Origin: Deltaproteobacteria bacterium
Lineage (GTDB): Bacteria > Myxococcota_A > Polyangia > Polyangiales > Polyangiaceae
Direction: 5' to 3'
DNA length: 64,000 nt
Assembly: GCA_016218915.1 (NCBI GenBank)
Contig: JACRCQ010000022.1
Location: 305,481 to 369,480 of the forward strand
The notes beneath the pieces were generated by a model. That model saw only the letters and a list, made by a program, of their open reading frames with translations, ran no database searches and was not told the origin of the DNA. Of this stretch, positions 40,454 to 49,926 are shown in pieces. Every line of letters begins with the position of its first letter. Within the stretch, counting starts at the first letter, position 1. A program made the translations under genes and the position numbers.

Positions 40454-41664
40454 TCAGACCGGCAGCAGCGCCTCGAACGTCGAGCCGCGTCCTGGCTCGC
40501 TCTGCACGAGCACGTGCCCGCCGGCCCGCTGCACGATCCCGTGGATGGTGGCGAGCCCCAGCCCTGTGCCCCGGCCAACCGCCTTGGTCGTGAAGAAAGG
40601 CTCGAACAGACGCGCCTGCACCTCGGGCGTCATCCCCACTCCTTCATCGGCGACCGCAAGACGAAGATAGCGCCCCGGGGTCAGCCCCGCATGCTCGGAG
40701 CATTGAGCAGCATCGAGCTCCACCGCCTTGGTCTCGATACGAATCGTTCCACCGTCCGGCATCGCGTCGCGGGCATTGACCACCAGGTTCATCAGGATCT
40801 GCTCGATGTGCAGGCGGTAGCCGCGCATCTTGCGGTCACCGCAATGCAGCTGGAGCTTGATGCCAATGTTGCCCGGCAGGAGCTTCTGCAGGAGGGGTGC
40901 GAAGTCGCGCACCACGGAGTCCAGATCCAGCTCTGTCGGCTTGTCGGTGTCGCGGCGGGCGAAGGTCAGGAGCTGCTGGACGAGGTCCGCTGCGCGCTGG
41001 GCCGCAGCAGCGATCTGCTCGGAGGACTCCCGTACCGTGGGAGAGAGCTCCGGTTCGAGCCGAATGAGCTCCGTGTGACCCATGACCGGGGTGAGCAGGT
41101 TGTTCAGGTCATGGGCCACGCCGCCTGCGAGACGCCCCAGGGCCTCCAGCCGCTGCGTCAGCTCTCGCTCTCGCTCCAGCCGCTGCACGTCCCAGTGATA
41201 CCGTTCGAGCAGCTTGAGAGCCCGTCCAACGAAGAAGGCGGTCGTGATGGTTGCGCTGCCATTCCCCAGCGATTGCCGAGGGTGAAGCCAGTGAGGCAGA
41301 CGAGCATGGGAAAGAACGCGACATACTGCCCGAGCAATCCGCCGAACAGGATGAAACCCATTCCGAACAATGGGATCAGCAGCGCAAGGACGGTCATGGC
41401 AGCCGCTGTGCCCTTGCCCTTGCGCGCGAGGGCCACGCTGTACGCGGCGAGCGCTGCAGCTGTAGCATTGCCCAGGAACCCAGGGACCGGCGTCGTGGTC
41501 ACACCTGGAATCAGGCAAAGAATCGCTACCACCGCAGCGATGACGGTCACGGGACGGGCAATGGACGCAACCGTGTCGGCACGCCGCTGTTGCTCTGCGC
41601 TACGCGCATCCTGCGCAGCCAAACGGTCTGGTGTCTTCACGGCACCCTCCGAAGTCCCGCTCAA
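40454..41664 (-). pseudogene. membrane sensor histidine kinase split by a one-base frameshift
   Basis: The first frame (from 41664, [18 protein letters not shown]) encodes four hydrophobic segments ending [14 protein letters not shown]. It then loses sense. The second frame continues it from [20 protein letters not shown] into a full kinase: [13 protein letters not shown] (H box), [11 protein letters not shown] (N box), DEGVGM (G1) and [13 protein letters not shown] (G2). Adding one G to the four-G run at 41264-41267 (C on plus) fuses the two into one ~403-residue protein. This could be a sequencing error in a homopolymer, a recent inactivating deletion, or slippage. No receiver or response regulator gene adjoins it. 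Confidence 0.8.
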
Positions 41665-41785
41665 GACGAACGAGACTCTCGTCAGAGGCTGGGGAAGTCA
41701 AGCCCCCTGCCGCTGGGGCGGCGATGGTTTCCAGCGGAATCGGTTTTGCTTCAAAACCGCGGGAACGGCAGCTACCATGCGCGCC

Positions 41786-42304
41786 ATGGCCAATCCTACC
41801 GCAACCTGCGAAACGTCACTGGGCACCTTCGAGATCGAGCTCTTCACGGACAAGATGCCGATCACGGCGGGTAACTTCATCAAGCTCGCCAAGAGCGGCT
41901 TCTACGACGGGCTCCACTTCCACCGGGTGATCAAGGGCTTCATGTGCCAGTTCGGCTGCCCGCACTCCAAGGATCCGAACAGCCCCAGGGCGGGCACCGG
42001 AGACTCCCCCTTCGGAACGATCAAGGACGAGCACCCGGCCGACGCGAAGATCTCGAACCAGCCGGGCACGCTGTCGATGGCGAATACGGGGCAACCCAAC
42101 TCGGGCAGCTGCCAGTTCTTCATCAACACAGTCAACAATGATCGCCTCGACTGGTTCACGCCCGGACCGTCCAAGCACCCGGTGTTCGGCAAGGTGATCC
42201 GCGGCATGGATGTCGTCACCAAGATCGAGACCACGCCTACCGGTGGCGGAGATCGCCCGCGCACCCCGGTCAAGATGATCAAGATCACCGTCCAAGGAAT
42301 CTGA
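41786..42304 (+). CDS. cyclophilin-type peptidyl-prolyl cis-trans isomerase
   Basis: This protein has 172 residues from [19 protein letters not shown]; an ATG 9 nt upstream is also possible. The fold is complete: [20 protein letters not shown] (catalytic Arg in FHRV), [20 protein letters not shown], then [14 protein letters not shown]. One segment differs from Ppi[21 protein letters not shown] in place of GFMIQGGDPTGTG, adding Cys and a small insert, as in a group of PPIases common in delta-proteobacteria. No signal peptide, so cytoplasmic. It speeds proline isomerisation during folding. Confidence 0.93.
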   Translation: MANPTATCETSLGTFEIELFTDKMPITAGNFIKLAKSGFYDGLHFHRVIKGFMCQFGCPHSKDPNSPRAGTGDSPFGTIKDEHPADAKISNQPGTLSMANTGQPNSGSCQFFINTVNNDRLDWFTPGPSKHPVFGKVIRGMDVVTKIETTPTGGGDRPRTPVKMIKITVQGI

Positions 42305-42325
42305 GAGGCGCTCCGGCTGCAGACT

Positions 42326-43147
42326 TCAGGGCCGGCCGTCCAAAGGCTCGCTCCCGGTCAGCTTCCACAACGCGAATCCCGGGTCGAGATCCGTGCACGG
42401 ATCCACGTCGGCTCTGTGCATCGCGAGGGATGCCAGCGATCGCACGAACAGCTCCCGCGGGCTCTTCTCCCCTTGTGCTCGGACCACCGACCATGCTGCA
42501 TGCCAGTCAGACAGCAATCCATGGATCGGGGTCCCTTGCTGCACGCCGCGACGAATGTCGCGCGGAAGAAAGTCGCGCAGCAGCCACGGGCAGAAGCCGC
42601 GCGTGAAGTCGGTGTGAAACAGCAGCCCTCGCTTGCGGGGCTCGTTGCCCTCGCGACGGATCAACCAGGCCGCGAGCACGTGCCCGCAGGTATCGCTCGT
42701 CCCCTCGATCAGCAGGCCTCGATTGACCAGCCCCCCGGCCAGCATCCGATGAATGGATTCGATCTGGTCCGGCGGATACGAGCGCAGCACGTTCATGACC
42801 CGAATCACGCGGGCCTTGGGCTCGCACGACGCCACTTCCCGGAACCCGCCTCGAACAAAGGAGACCTGGTCGCTTCCACTCTCGTCTTGCGCCCGAAGGG
42901 CCCGGGATGGGTCGAGCTCGATCCCGATCACCTTCCAGGGTTCGCTGACCGCTCGCAACGCCTCCCACGTCTCGAGCGTGGTCACGGGACGCTCGCCGAA
43001 GCCGACATCCAGGAATACCGCCGTCGCGGACGATCGCTCGGAACGGTCGGGCAGGCTGGACTCACGCTTCAGCAGCCAGACATCAAGGGGGGCGAGCCGC
43101 CCCGCGCGAGTCCTGGCGCGGGCCGGCCTGTCGACGACAGCAATCAT
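42326..43147 (-). CDS. predicted SAM-dependent methyltransferase-like protein
   Basis: This 273-residue protein starts at the ATG that overlaps the stop of the upstream lipoprotein gene (ATGA). The Rossmann-type features are VFLDVGFGERPVTTLE (motif I-like, with GFGE), VIGIELDP (acidic end of strand 2) and an Asn-Val-Leu-Arg stretch VMNVLRSYPPDQ as in motif IV of class I methyltransferases. No known acceptor-specific motif is visible, and the match is by pattern only. Being translationally coupled to envelope lipoproteins is unusual for such an enzyme. Confidence 0.65.
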   Translation of the reverse strand: MIAVVDRPARARTRAGRLAPLDVWLLKRESSLPDRSERSSATAVFLDVGFGERPVTTLETWEALRAVSEPWKVIGIELDPSRALRAQDESGSDQVSFVRGGFREVASCEPKARVIRVMNVLRSYPPDQIESIHRMLAGGLVNRGLLIEGTSDTCGHVLAAWLIRREGNEPRKRGLLFHTDFTRGFCPWLLRDFLPRDIRRGVQQGTPIHGLLSDWHAAWSVVRAQGEKSPRELFVRSLASLAMHRADVDPCTDLDPGFALWKLTGSEPLDGRP

Positions 43148-43617
43148 CGCAGCTGGATCTGAGCCAGCATCCATTCCACGTTGGAAGCGAATCGGTCCAT
43201 CTGCTCCTTGGCTCCGCCGGCTTCGATGATGAACAGGTTCGAGCCGCGCACGAACAGGCGGATGCGATACACAGACGGCTTGCCTTCCTGATCATGACCA
43301 AAGGTCAGCTCCCTGCCCGCGGTACCGTCGGCAGACTTCACGTCCCGGGCTCCGAGCAGGGCGTACCCCTCCAGCTCGCGCATGCGCAGCGTCACGGCGC
43401 GTTCCCAGAACGCAACGTCCGCTGGCGCATCCTTCAGAGGCTCGGAGCGCACCGCCACAGCCACGCCCTCTGGCGCCACCGCACGAAAGTCGTAGGCGGG
43501 ATCCTCTTCCTTGACCTCCACGAACCCCGGAGCAACGCGGGCGTCGAAGGGGTGGCCGCCGCAGCCGGCCATCCAGGCGGCCAGAGCCAGGTACAGCAGG
43601 AAGTTTCGAAGGCTCAT
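43144..43617 (-). CDS. small lipoprotein
   Basis: This 157-residue protein starts at the ATG after GAGGTGCATC. Its signal MSLRNFLLYLALAAWMAGC ends in a lipobox. The mature domain is mixed alpha/beta: DFRAVAPEGVAVAVRSEP, WERAVTLRMRELEGYALLGA, FGHDQEGKPSVYRIRLFVRG and a final IEAGGAKEQMDRF. That pattern recalls lipoproteins that report on serine-protease or PsbP-like folds (PsbP-type 'fit' domains), but no firm match. It is the middle gene of three: 8 nt after the DUF4349 gene and overlapping the methyltransferase-like gene. Confidence 0.75.
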   Translation of the reverse strand: MSLRNFLLYLALAAWMAGCGGHPFDARVAPGFVEVKEEDPAYDFRAVAPEGVAVAVRSEPLKDAPADVAFWERAVTLRMRELEGYALLGARDVKSADGTAGRELTFGHDQEGKPSVYRIRLFVRGSNLFIIEAGGAKEQMDRFASNVEWMLAQIQLR

Positions 43618-43625
43618 GATGCACC

Positions 43626-44897
43626 TCAACGAGGAACCGACAGCAAGGGGGAAAGGCCGATCACGCTCATCCACGGGAAGGGGAGCAACGCCTGCTGGCG
43701 CACCTTCTGCTGCTGCAGCTTTTCGAATGTCGCCGTGATCGTGGACCAGGCGATCCGATCCCGCAGGAGCTTGAGCTTGCCTTCGAAGCGCTCGATCTCC
43801 TCGGTCACGCGCGCCAGCTCCTTCTGGATCTCCACTGCGTCGTGCACGCTGGCGCTCGCGAGCAGCGCTTCGAGGCGTGTCCGCACAGCATGCGCGTTCT
43901 TCAAGCGCATCTCCAGGTCCACGAATTGATCGGTGACATCCTCGGCCGCGACATTGCGATGCAACACGTCGCCGAGCTTCTCGATGCGACGAAGCGCCTC
44001 CTCGAATCGGTCGCGGGGGACGCGCACGACGATCTGGCGGTCACCCCGCATCGCGAGATAGCCACCGACCTGGCTGGCGGCGGATTCCACGGCATCGATG
44101 TTCTTGTCCACCTCGTAGACCGCGAGCGTGAGCTCTGCGGTGCGGATGAGCATGGAAGGGTCGTGGCGCGCGGAAGGGTTCGCCACGGGATTCGGCGACG
44201 TGGGCGGAGCCGCGGGCTTTGCGGTCGCGGTCAAGCCGCCAAGCGTCCCTCTGTCCCCGGCGTTCGCTGCCTTTCCGGAGAGCACCGTGTCGCTGAGCAG
44301 AGCCATCCGCCCTCGCGCACGAAAGGTCTGCTCCTTGATGCCGTCGACGCGCGACTCCAGCCTGGTGATGTTGCGGGCAAAGGCTCCTCTGCGGGCAGCG
44401 GGCGCTGGCAGGTTTTCGAGCTGGGCTTGCGCCAGCTCTTCGCCAGCGCATTGCTGCGCCTCCGCAGCAACGCGCGCCGAGTCCCGTTCGAGGGTCTCCA
44501 CGGATCGAAGCTCTTGTGCGGCCTTGTCGTCATCCTCCAGCAAGAAGCCCCGGAGAGCGCTTCGTCGCTCCCCTGCCTTGCGCTCGATCCGCTCCACCTC
44601 CTCGAGCTTGGCGAGCGTGCAGTTGAGACGCACGACATCGCGTTGATCCCTTGCTAGATCGACCATCTTGCGAAGCCGCGCGATCGTCGCGCCCATGCTT
44701 CCGATGCATCGGTCGGCCTTGAGCTCGAGGCCAAACGGGCCGCTCACGTCCACCGTCGGCGCAGCGCGCACGGGTACAGGCGCACGCTCGACCGCAGGCG
44801 ACGACGGCGCATCCCATCCGGACGCGTACTTGCGTTGCGAGGCGCACCCGAGCGCGAGCCAACAGAGCACGACGCACGCCAGAACCTTCAGTGTCAT
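43626..44897 (-). CDS. DUF4349-domain lipoprotein
   Basis: This 423-residue protein starts at the ATG after GGAGG; lipobox LALGC. The N-terminal half is helical with Cys (ATIARLRKMVDLARDQRDVV) and an Ala/Pro linker. The DUF4349 domain (~250-405) is clear: MLIRTAELTLAVYEVDKNID, SQVGGYLAMRGDRQIVVRVP, FVDLEMRLKNAHAVRTRLEA and a coiled coil EIQKELARVTEEIERFEGKL. The family usually ends with a TM helix that is missing here. Function is unknown; the coil suggests oligomers in the envelope. First gene of a three-gene operon. Confidence 0.85.
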   Translation of the reverse strand: MTLKVLACVVLCWLALGCASQRKYASGWDAPSSPAVERAPVPVRAAPTVDVSGPFGLELKADRCIGSMGATIARLRKMVDLARDQRDVVRLNCTLAKLEEVERIERKAGERRSALRGFLLEDDDKAAQELRSVETLERDSARVAAEAQQCAGEELAQAQLENLPAPAARRGAFARNITRLESRVDGIKEQTFRARGRMALLSDTVLSGKAANAGDRGTLGGLTATAKPAAPPTSPNPVANPSARHDPSMLIRTAELTLAVYEVDKNIDAVESAASQVGGYLAMRGDRQIVVRVPRDRFEEALRRIEKLGDVLHRNVAAEDVTDQFVDLEMRLKNAHAVRTRLEALLASASVHDAVEIQKELARVTEEIERFEGKLKLLRDRIAWSTITATFEKLQQQKVRQQALLPFPWMSVIGLSPLLSVPR

Positions 44898-45022
44898 GCG
44901 GCACCTCCAGAAGCGGCTTGTACGGCGTTCCGCGATCGACATCAATAGTGGGCCAAGGACCACGGAGCCTGCGGACGTCCGGTCTGCCTGCGAACGGCTC
45001 TGCATGGAGCTACCATGCCGCC

Positions 45023-46438
45023 ATGCGATGGCGAGTGGCTCGCGGGATGATCGGGCTGACCTTGGTCGCGGCCTGCCGGCACGATGCTCCAATCTCGGCC
45101 GCTGCGCCGTCGACCAGCGCGCCTGTGCAAGCTTTGCCTACCGATGTCCTCGCAGATCGCATTGCAGCCCTGACCAGCTGCAGCGATTCCTGCTGCACCC
45201 AGGAGATCCCGCCCTGGGTGTTCGGCCATCAGGTCGAGCTGCGCGATCCTGGCTCGCTCCAGAAAGCCCGCGTCACGATCCGATCCTCGGCGCCCGCACG
45301 TCTCAAGGCTCTGTCAGCGCTGCGCATCGCTGTCGAGATGCAACCCGATGACGTGGATCTGCTTTCCCCGCTGGCAGCCATGCAGGATGACGCAGGGCCG
45401 CTTCCGATCATGACGGTGAGCCAGATGGCCCAGCGCTGCTATCCGATCACCTGGTCCAGGCCCACGCTCGGCAACGTCGCGCTCGACTCGCTCCGTCGCT
45501 TGACCGGTGCCTCCTTTCAGACACCGGACGAGCTCGTGGCCTGGAGAAAGGCTCGCGGCAGCCTCGAGGCGTCGTTCTCGTACTGGGAAGACTCGCTGCG
45601 GCACGCGCACGGCGATCGGCACGATGCGCTGGCTGCACGCCTCGAATCCCGACCGGAGCTTTGGCTGCGGGTGATGCTGTGCGGCGATTCCCAGGCCGCA
45701 GGAACGCTGGACCTGGCCAAGGCAGGACGCGTGGCCCGCGAGATCCTCGGCATGCAGCGGGTCGCTCGGATGCTGCAGGGCGCTGAGACGTGGTCGGAGT
45801 GCACCGCACCTGAGCGCTTTCCTGTCTTTGCCCAACGGGTATTTCGCATGGCCGAAGCGATCCAGGATCCGGTGCTGCAGGAAGCGATGATGGGGCTGTG
45901 GTCGGACCGCAAGCTCGCGGGCAAGGATCGGACCGAGGCTGCGCTCGCGGTATCGCTGAGCCGCCTGCGTCCAGACCAAGGCAGACGCGTGCTGGCCGAT
46001 ACCCTGGACCGGCTCACCTCGGCACGCGCGCCGGTTCTGCAGGAGCTGTCGAAGCGCTACTTCGACGTGGAGTCCGAGCGATTGCAGCGATTCATGCTCG
46101 CTGCCGGGATCCACGACTCCGAGGACCGGGTCGCGATTCTGGAGGGTGCCTTGCTCCGCGGCGACGGAGCCGTACCCATGCTGCGCAACGTCGTCATGAA
46201 TCCTTCGTTCGATTCCGATGCAGAGCAGGTGATCGAGCGGCTCGTGGCATTCGTCGCAGCGCGTGATGCAGGGGCGTCCTTCCCGCGCAGAGGCGAGATG
46301 CACGTGGGATTGTACAAGAACTCCACGCCAGAGGAGCGCAAGGGACGCGAGGACCAATCGATCGCTGCGCGCAAGGATTGCATGGCGCGGGTGCGCGCCT
46401 GGTTCGGTCGTCCCCGCAGCGGTCCACGCGGTACGTGA
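45023..46438 (+). CDS. lipoprotein of unknown function, 471 residues
   Basis: This protein starts MRWRVARGMIGLTLVAACRH, a lipoprotein-type signal with lipobox VAAC. The mature part is helical and rich in Arg/Leu with Cys in SCSDSCCTQE and MLCGDSQAAG, reminiscent of HEAT-like repeat proteins (RVLADTLDRLTSARAPVLQE, FVAARDAGASF). No catalytic motif recognised. It is divergent from the DUF4349 operon, 125 bp apart, and convergent with the OmpA gene. Confidence 0.7.
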   Translation: MRWRVARGMIGLTLVAACRHDAPISAAAPSTSAPVQALPTDVLADRIAALTSCSDSCCTQEIPPWVFGHQVELRDPGSLQKARVTIRSSAPARLKALSALRIAVEMQPDDVDLLSPLAAMQDDAGPLPIMTVSQMAQRCYPITWSRPTLGNVALDSLRRLTGASFQTPDELVAWRKARGSLEASFSYWEDSLRHAHGDRHDALAARLESRPELWLRVMLCGDSQAAGTLDLAKAGRVAREILGMQRVARMLQGAETWSECTAPERFPVFAQRVFRMAEAIQDPVLQEAMMGLWSDRKLAGKDRTEAALAVSLSRLRPDQGRRVLADTLDRLTSARAPVLQELSKRYFDVESERLQRFMLAAGIHDSEDRVAILEGALLRGDGAVPMLRNVVMNPSFDSDAEQVIERLVAFVAARDAGASFPRRGEMHVGLYKNSTPEERKGREDQSIAARKDCMARVRAWFGRPRSGPRGT

Positions 46439-46459
46439 AGGAAGCAGGGGCTGGGAGAG

Positions 46460-47341
46460 CTACTTGGGCTCAGGCGCAGGGGCGACGATGATCTCGACGC
46501 GGCGGTTGTTGGCGCGTCCTTCAGCGGTCTTGTTGTCGGCGATCGGTCGGTCCGGGCCGAGGCCGCGAGCCTTGACCTGATCCGGTGGAATGCCGTGGTC
46601 GACGAGATAGGAGCGCACGGATTCTGCGCGCGCCTGGGAGAGGTCCATGTTGAGCCCATGGGAGCCCTGCGAATCGGTGTGCCCTTCGACGATCACCTCG
46701 CGTCCTGGAGTGGACTTGAGGGCTGTGACGACGTTGTCGAGCCCAGCCATTGCGCCCGGCAGCAGGGTGGACTTGTTGGAGGCGAACAGAACGGAGCCTG
46801 ACAAGGTGATGATCGTGCCGCGCGTCTCCTGCTTGACGCTCGCGATCTTGGCGAGGTTGTCCAGGGCTTCCTTGGCGCGTTTCTCGGCTTCTGCGCGAGC
46901 CTGGCGCTCCTGCGCGAGCTGTTGCTCGGACAGTGCGACCTTGTGCTCGGCAGCATTGAGCTGTTGGCGGGTCGCATCAAGCTCGGCCTTGGTCTTTCTG
47001 CCGAGGGCGATCTCGGCTTCGGTGATTTCCTTCTCGGCCTTCATCTCGCCCGCGTGGGCCTCTGCGAGCTCGGCTTTGCGAAGTGCAAGATAGGCCTTGT
47101 CGATCGTCGTTCGGGCCTTTGGGTCCTTCTCGAAAGCTGCCTCAGCTGCGTCGAGCAGCAGCTTCGCCTCGTGGACCTGAGCCGGATTGATCTTGTTGAC
47201 CTGCCCCTTCTCGATCCGGGAGTAGGCCGCCCGCGCGTCGGAGAGCTCCTTGGGTGGAAGCGTCGCCCCGCAAGCGCTCGCCAACCCCGCAAACACTCCG
47301 ACCGTACCCAGCACCTGCCACATCGTGGGTTGTCGCTTCAT
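46460..47341 (-). CDS. OmpA-family lipoprotein with N-terminal DUF4398
   Basis: This 293-residue protein has a signal peptide ending ASAC, so it is a lipoprotein. Residues ~30-110 are a DUF4398-type helical region (ELSDARAAYSRIEKGQV), then a long coiled coil (about 105-170, AEHKVALSEQQLAQERQARA). The C-terminal OmpA domain is complete: SVLFASNKSTLLPGA, VIVEGHTDSQGSHGLNMDLS, then RAESVRSYL and GRANNRRVEIIV. It should bind peptidoglycan and tether the outer membrane. The gene begins 9 nt after the upstream DUF4398 lipoprotein gene, whose product shares its first domain, so the two likely work together. Confidence 0.92.
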   Translation of the reverse strand: MKRQPTMWQVLGTVGVFAGLASACGATLPPKELSDARAAYSRIEKGQVNKINPAQVHEAKLLLDAAEAAFEKDPKARTTIDKAYLALRKAELAEAHAGEMKAEKEITEAEIALGRKTKAELDATRQQLNAAEHKVALSEQQLAQERQARAEAEKRAKEALDNLAKIASVKQETRGTIITLSGSVLFASNKSTLLPGAMAGLDNVVTALKSTPGREVIVEGHTDSQGSHGLNMDLSQARAESVRSYLVDHGIPPDQVKARGLGPDRPIADNKTAEGRANNRRVEIIVAPAPEPK

Positions 47342-47350
47342 CTTCGCCTC

Positions 47351-47701
47351 CTAGCGCGAGCCCTTCTTCGCGGCCTGCAGCTCCTCGAGGACCTGCTTGG
47401 CTTTCGCCTGCATCGTGGCTTCCTTTGCGAGTGCGAGCGCCAGCTCCGCGTCGGCGTTCGCGCGTTGTAGCAGCCCCTCGGCCTTCTGGTTGTCGCCATC
47501 GGCGATCAAGCGCTTCGCCTCGTCGAACTGCTCTTGTGCAAGCTTCAGATGCAACGAGGCTCGGGGGTTGGTCGAGGCGCCCACCTCTTGCGCAGCCCGG
47601 GTCGAGGCCTGTGCGCCCGCCAGCGCGTCGACAGGCACCGGATACGATCCGCACCCTGCCAACACCACAAGCAGCACGGCCCACAGCACTGGTCTTTGCA
47701 T
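47351..47701 (-). CDS. DUF4398 lipoprotein
   Basis: This 116-residue protein starts at the ATG after GGAGGAGGG; signal ends LAGC. The mature protein is a pair of amphipathic helices: ASLHLKLAQEQFDEAKRLIA and AEGLLQRANADAELALALAK, the DUF4398 pattern. Such proteins are periplasmic alpha-hairpins and in many genomes precede OmpA-like genes, as here. It stands at the head of the two-gene operon; the 195 bp upstream holds no other gene. Confidence 0.85.
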   Translation of the reverse strand: MQRPVLWAVLLVVLAGCGSYPVPVDALAGAQASTRAAQEVGASTNPRASLHLKLAQEQFDEAKRLIADGDNQKAEGLLQRANADAELALALAKEATMQAKAKQVLEELQAAKKGSR

Positions 47702-47896
47702 ACGCCCTCCTCCGCGGCTTGGTACCCTTGATCTCCTCCGGGGCACCACGAAGGCAACCCCGGAAACCCTCTGCTAGCTGCATCGGCCACGATACGCGAA
47801 GTGCTTCCGAGGCGCCATACCGTCCATGCGTTCACGCAGAAGGTGCCCCAGTTGTCCGGACGAACCCCGAGGAGGTATCGGGCTGTCCGCGCACGG

Positions 47897-48541
47897 CTAG
47901 TCGCCTACCCGCGTCGACCGTGCACTCAGCAGCACCGATGTGTCGAGCGGCGCGATGATACGAAGCCGCTTCGCCGTGTCGCGATAGCCGGGCTCGCCTT
48001 GCAGCTGCCCCGATGGATCGCATTCCCACCGTGCCATCCCGATCACAGCGATCGTCTCGCCCTCCTGCAATGTCCGCTCTGAGAGATACAGTGGGAGATC
48101 GAACCCGAACAGGGTCGTGTCCCTCAAATGGCGCGATTGCAGGAACTCGTTCTGACGCTCGTCCAGAGGCTCGAGGAACCCCCGGTGGTACGTTCTATGC
48201 TCCTCGAGCTCGATCTTCGCCGAGCAAGGGTCGATCCGCAGCTCTCCGGTTCCGTCGTGCAACAGGAACGGCACGCACTTGCTCTCGTGGTGGAGGATTG
48301 TGCGGTATCCATTCCACTCTTCGTGGACGCGCACATCATAGGTCAGTGCCTCCACACCGGACAGTGGGGCAGTCAGGATCTCGTGGTCTCTCTCCACCTC
48401 GCCCACGATCCGCACGACGTTTCCATCTGCGGCGTCTCGGATAGCACATCGAGGCGGCTGCGCTCCTTTCATGCGTGTCAAACCAAGAAGAGCGCCTCCG
48501 CCTGCCAGGACAATCGCGCCGAACACGACGAGCTCCATCAT
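47897..48541 (-). CDS. GIDE/MULAN-like domain membrane protein
   Basis: This 214-residue protein begins MMELVVFGAIVLAGGGALLG, a single N-terminal TM helix. The soluble part contains RIVGEVERDHEILTAPLSG followed by VEALTYDVRVHEEW, then LLHDGTGELRIDP and LPLYLSERTLQEGETIAVIG. This matches the GIDE domain first seen in mitochondrial E3 ligase MULAN; bacterial members lack the RING finger and have no known activity. It may bind or process other membrane proteins. It is not in an operon. Confidence 0.72.
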   Translation of the reverse strand: MMELVVFGAIVLAGGGALLGLTRMKGAQPPRCAIRDAADGNVVRIVGEVERDHEILTAPLSGVEALTYDVRVHEEWNGYRTILHHESKCVPFLLHDGTGELRIDPCSAKIELEEHRTYHRGFLEPLDERQNEFLQSRHLRDTTLFGFDLPLYLSERTLQEGETIAVIGMARWECDPSGQLQGEPGYRDTAKRLRIIAPLDTSVLLSARSTRVGD

Positions 48542-48630
48542 GGCGGTCACCTGCGAGCATCCTAACCATCGCGCCGCGCCCGGGAAGTGCCCGCAGCCGC
48601 GACAGCGGTCGATTATGGTAGGATGGGCTG

Positions 48631-49923
48631 GTGAACTCTTGCTCATGGCTCGTTGCCTTGGCTGCAGCATCCTTGTTCGGCTGCTCTTCGTCGGACTCGA
48701 CCCCAGCAGGGGCAGCTGGCGCAGGGGGAAGCGGGGGAACCACCGCCGCCGGAGATGGGTCGGTCTCACCAGGCCCGAGCGCGGAATGCGGAAGCGTACG
48801 GCTGACCTCCTACACCGCCAGCGCAAGCGGCTGGTGTGAGTACGATCGCACACTCTCCATCCTGCCAGCCTCGGTGCAACAGGGGCTGACCCTGGCGATC
48901 GCTGAGCCGTACAACGGGGCCTCCTACGGCGGCGCCGTGGGGGAGGCCTGCGGGGAGTGCTGGGAGATCAGCACGATCAGCGATACGCGGACCGTGATGG
49001 TGCACGATCTGTGTCCGATCCAGGGCAATCCGCTGTGCGCTGGCGCGCACTTCCACTTCGATCTCTCGCAGGAATCCGCGCAGGCGCTGCACGGCGGGGG
49101 GCTGGACGAAGCCCAGGCACGGCGGGTGCCGTGTCCGGTCACAGGCAACATCCACGCGCAGATCAACGACCGCAACGAGTGGGGCTACCTGCGGGTAGCC
49201 TTTGTCAATCACCGAATCCCGATTCAGACCGTGGAGTACCGGAGCGCGAGCGGAACCGAGTGGCGATCGGTACAACGAAGCGGCGGCGCATGGCACGTAG
49301 TGGAGGACAACGAGACCTTCGCCAAGGGCAGACCGGGAGGCGTGTTCCGGGTGACCAGCGCGCAGGGAGAGGTGATCGAGACACCGAACGTGCTCACCTA
49401 CGAGATAGCGAAAGGCTCGGTGTTCGACCTTGGAGGGCAGCTGACCGATCAGAAGCCGGCAGCGGGCAGTGCATGCGTGTTCGTGCCGCCGGCCACGGTG
49501 TACGGCGACGGATACGGCGGGATCGATCAGGTGCGATGGCAGATCAATCCGTGGGGGTCGGCCAAGGGGTCGGAGACGACCGAAGGGTGCTTTGGGGACA
49601 AGGGGTCGTGCATCCGCGTGGACAGCCTCGGGCAGTACAGCGGATTCCACATCTACTACCGGCAGGCATTCCCCACGACCACGTTTGCAGAGCTCTCCAT
49701 GCGTTTCAAGGCGGTGTCCGGGGGCGGCGAGCTGGTGGTGGCGCCGAGCCACGAGGGAGATCGCTGCACGGAGACCAAGGTGACCGTGGGGGCGGAGTGG
49801 TCGCAGGCCGTGATCGACGTGACGGCGGCGTGCGCATCGCTTCCTGCGATCAACGCGGTTACCGTGGACAACCCGGGCGCTACGATGGTGCTTCTGGTCG
49901 ATGACGTCGTGTTTGCGAAGTAG
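48631..49923 (+). CDS. expansin-like lipoprotein
   Basis: This 430-residue protein starts at a GTG and has a lipoprotein signal ending FGCSS, then a Gly/Ala/Thr linker. Residues ~50-165 form the double-psi barrel of expansins: TSYTASASGWCEYD, GEACGECWEI, TVMVHDLCPIQGNPLC (Asp-containing motif) and FHFDLSQESAQAL. Residues ~170-265 match the CBM63-like second domain (NEWGYLRVAFVNHRIPI). A third beta domain follows (~275-430). Bacterial expansins loosen cellulose or peptidoglycan-bound glycan without hydrolysis. Membrane anchoring is unusual, as most are secreted. Confidence 0.82.
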   Translation: MNSCSWLVALAAASLFGCSSSDSTPAGAAGAGGSGGTTAAGDGSVSPGPSAECGSVRLTSYTASASGWCEYDRTLSILPASVQQGLTLAIAEPYNGASYGGAVGEACGECWEISTISDTRTVMVHDLCPIQGNPLCAGAHFHFDLSQESAQALHGGGLDEAQARRVPCPVTGNIHAQINDRNEWGYLRVAFVNHRIPIQTVEYRSASGTEWRSVQRSGGAWHVVEDNETFAKGRPGGVFRVTSAQGEVIETPNVLTYEIAKGSVFDLGGQLTDQKPAAGSACVFVPPATVYGDGYGGIDQVRWQINPWGSAKGSETTEGCFGDKGSCIRVDSLGQYSGFHIYYRQAFPTTTFAELSMRFKAVSGGGELVVAPSHEGDRCTETKVTVGAEWSQAVIDVTAACASLPAINAVTVDNPGATMVLLVDDVVFAK

Positions 49924-49926
49924 GCG

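Noticed and set aside
41741..41759. Hairpin CGGTTTTG-CTT-CAAAACCG, loop resembling a selenocysteine tRNA anticodon arm
   Set aside because: No acceptor stem, D arm or T arm could be fitted around it on either strand; it is more likely a leader or terminator hairpin before the cyclophilin gene.
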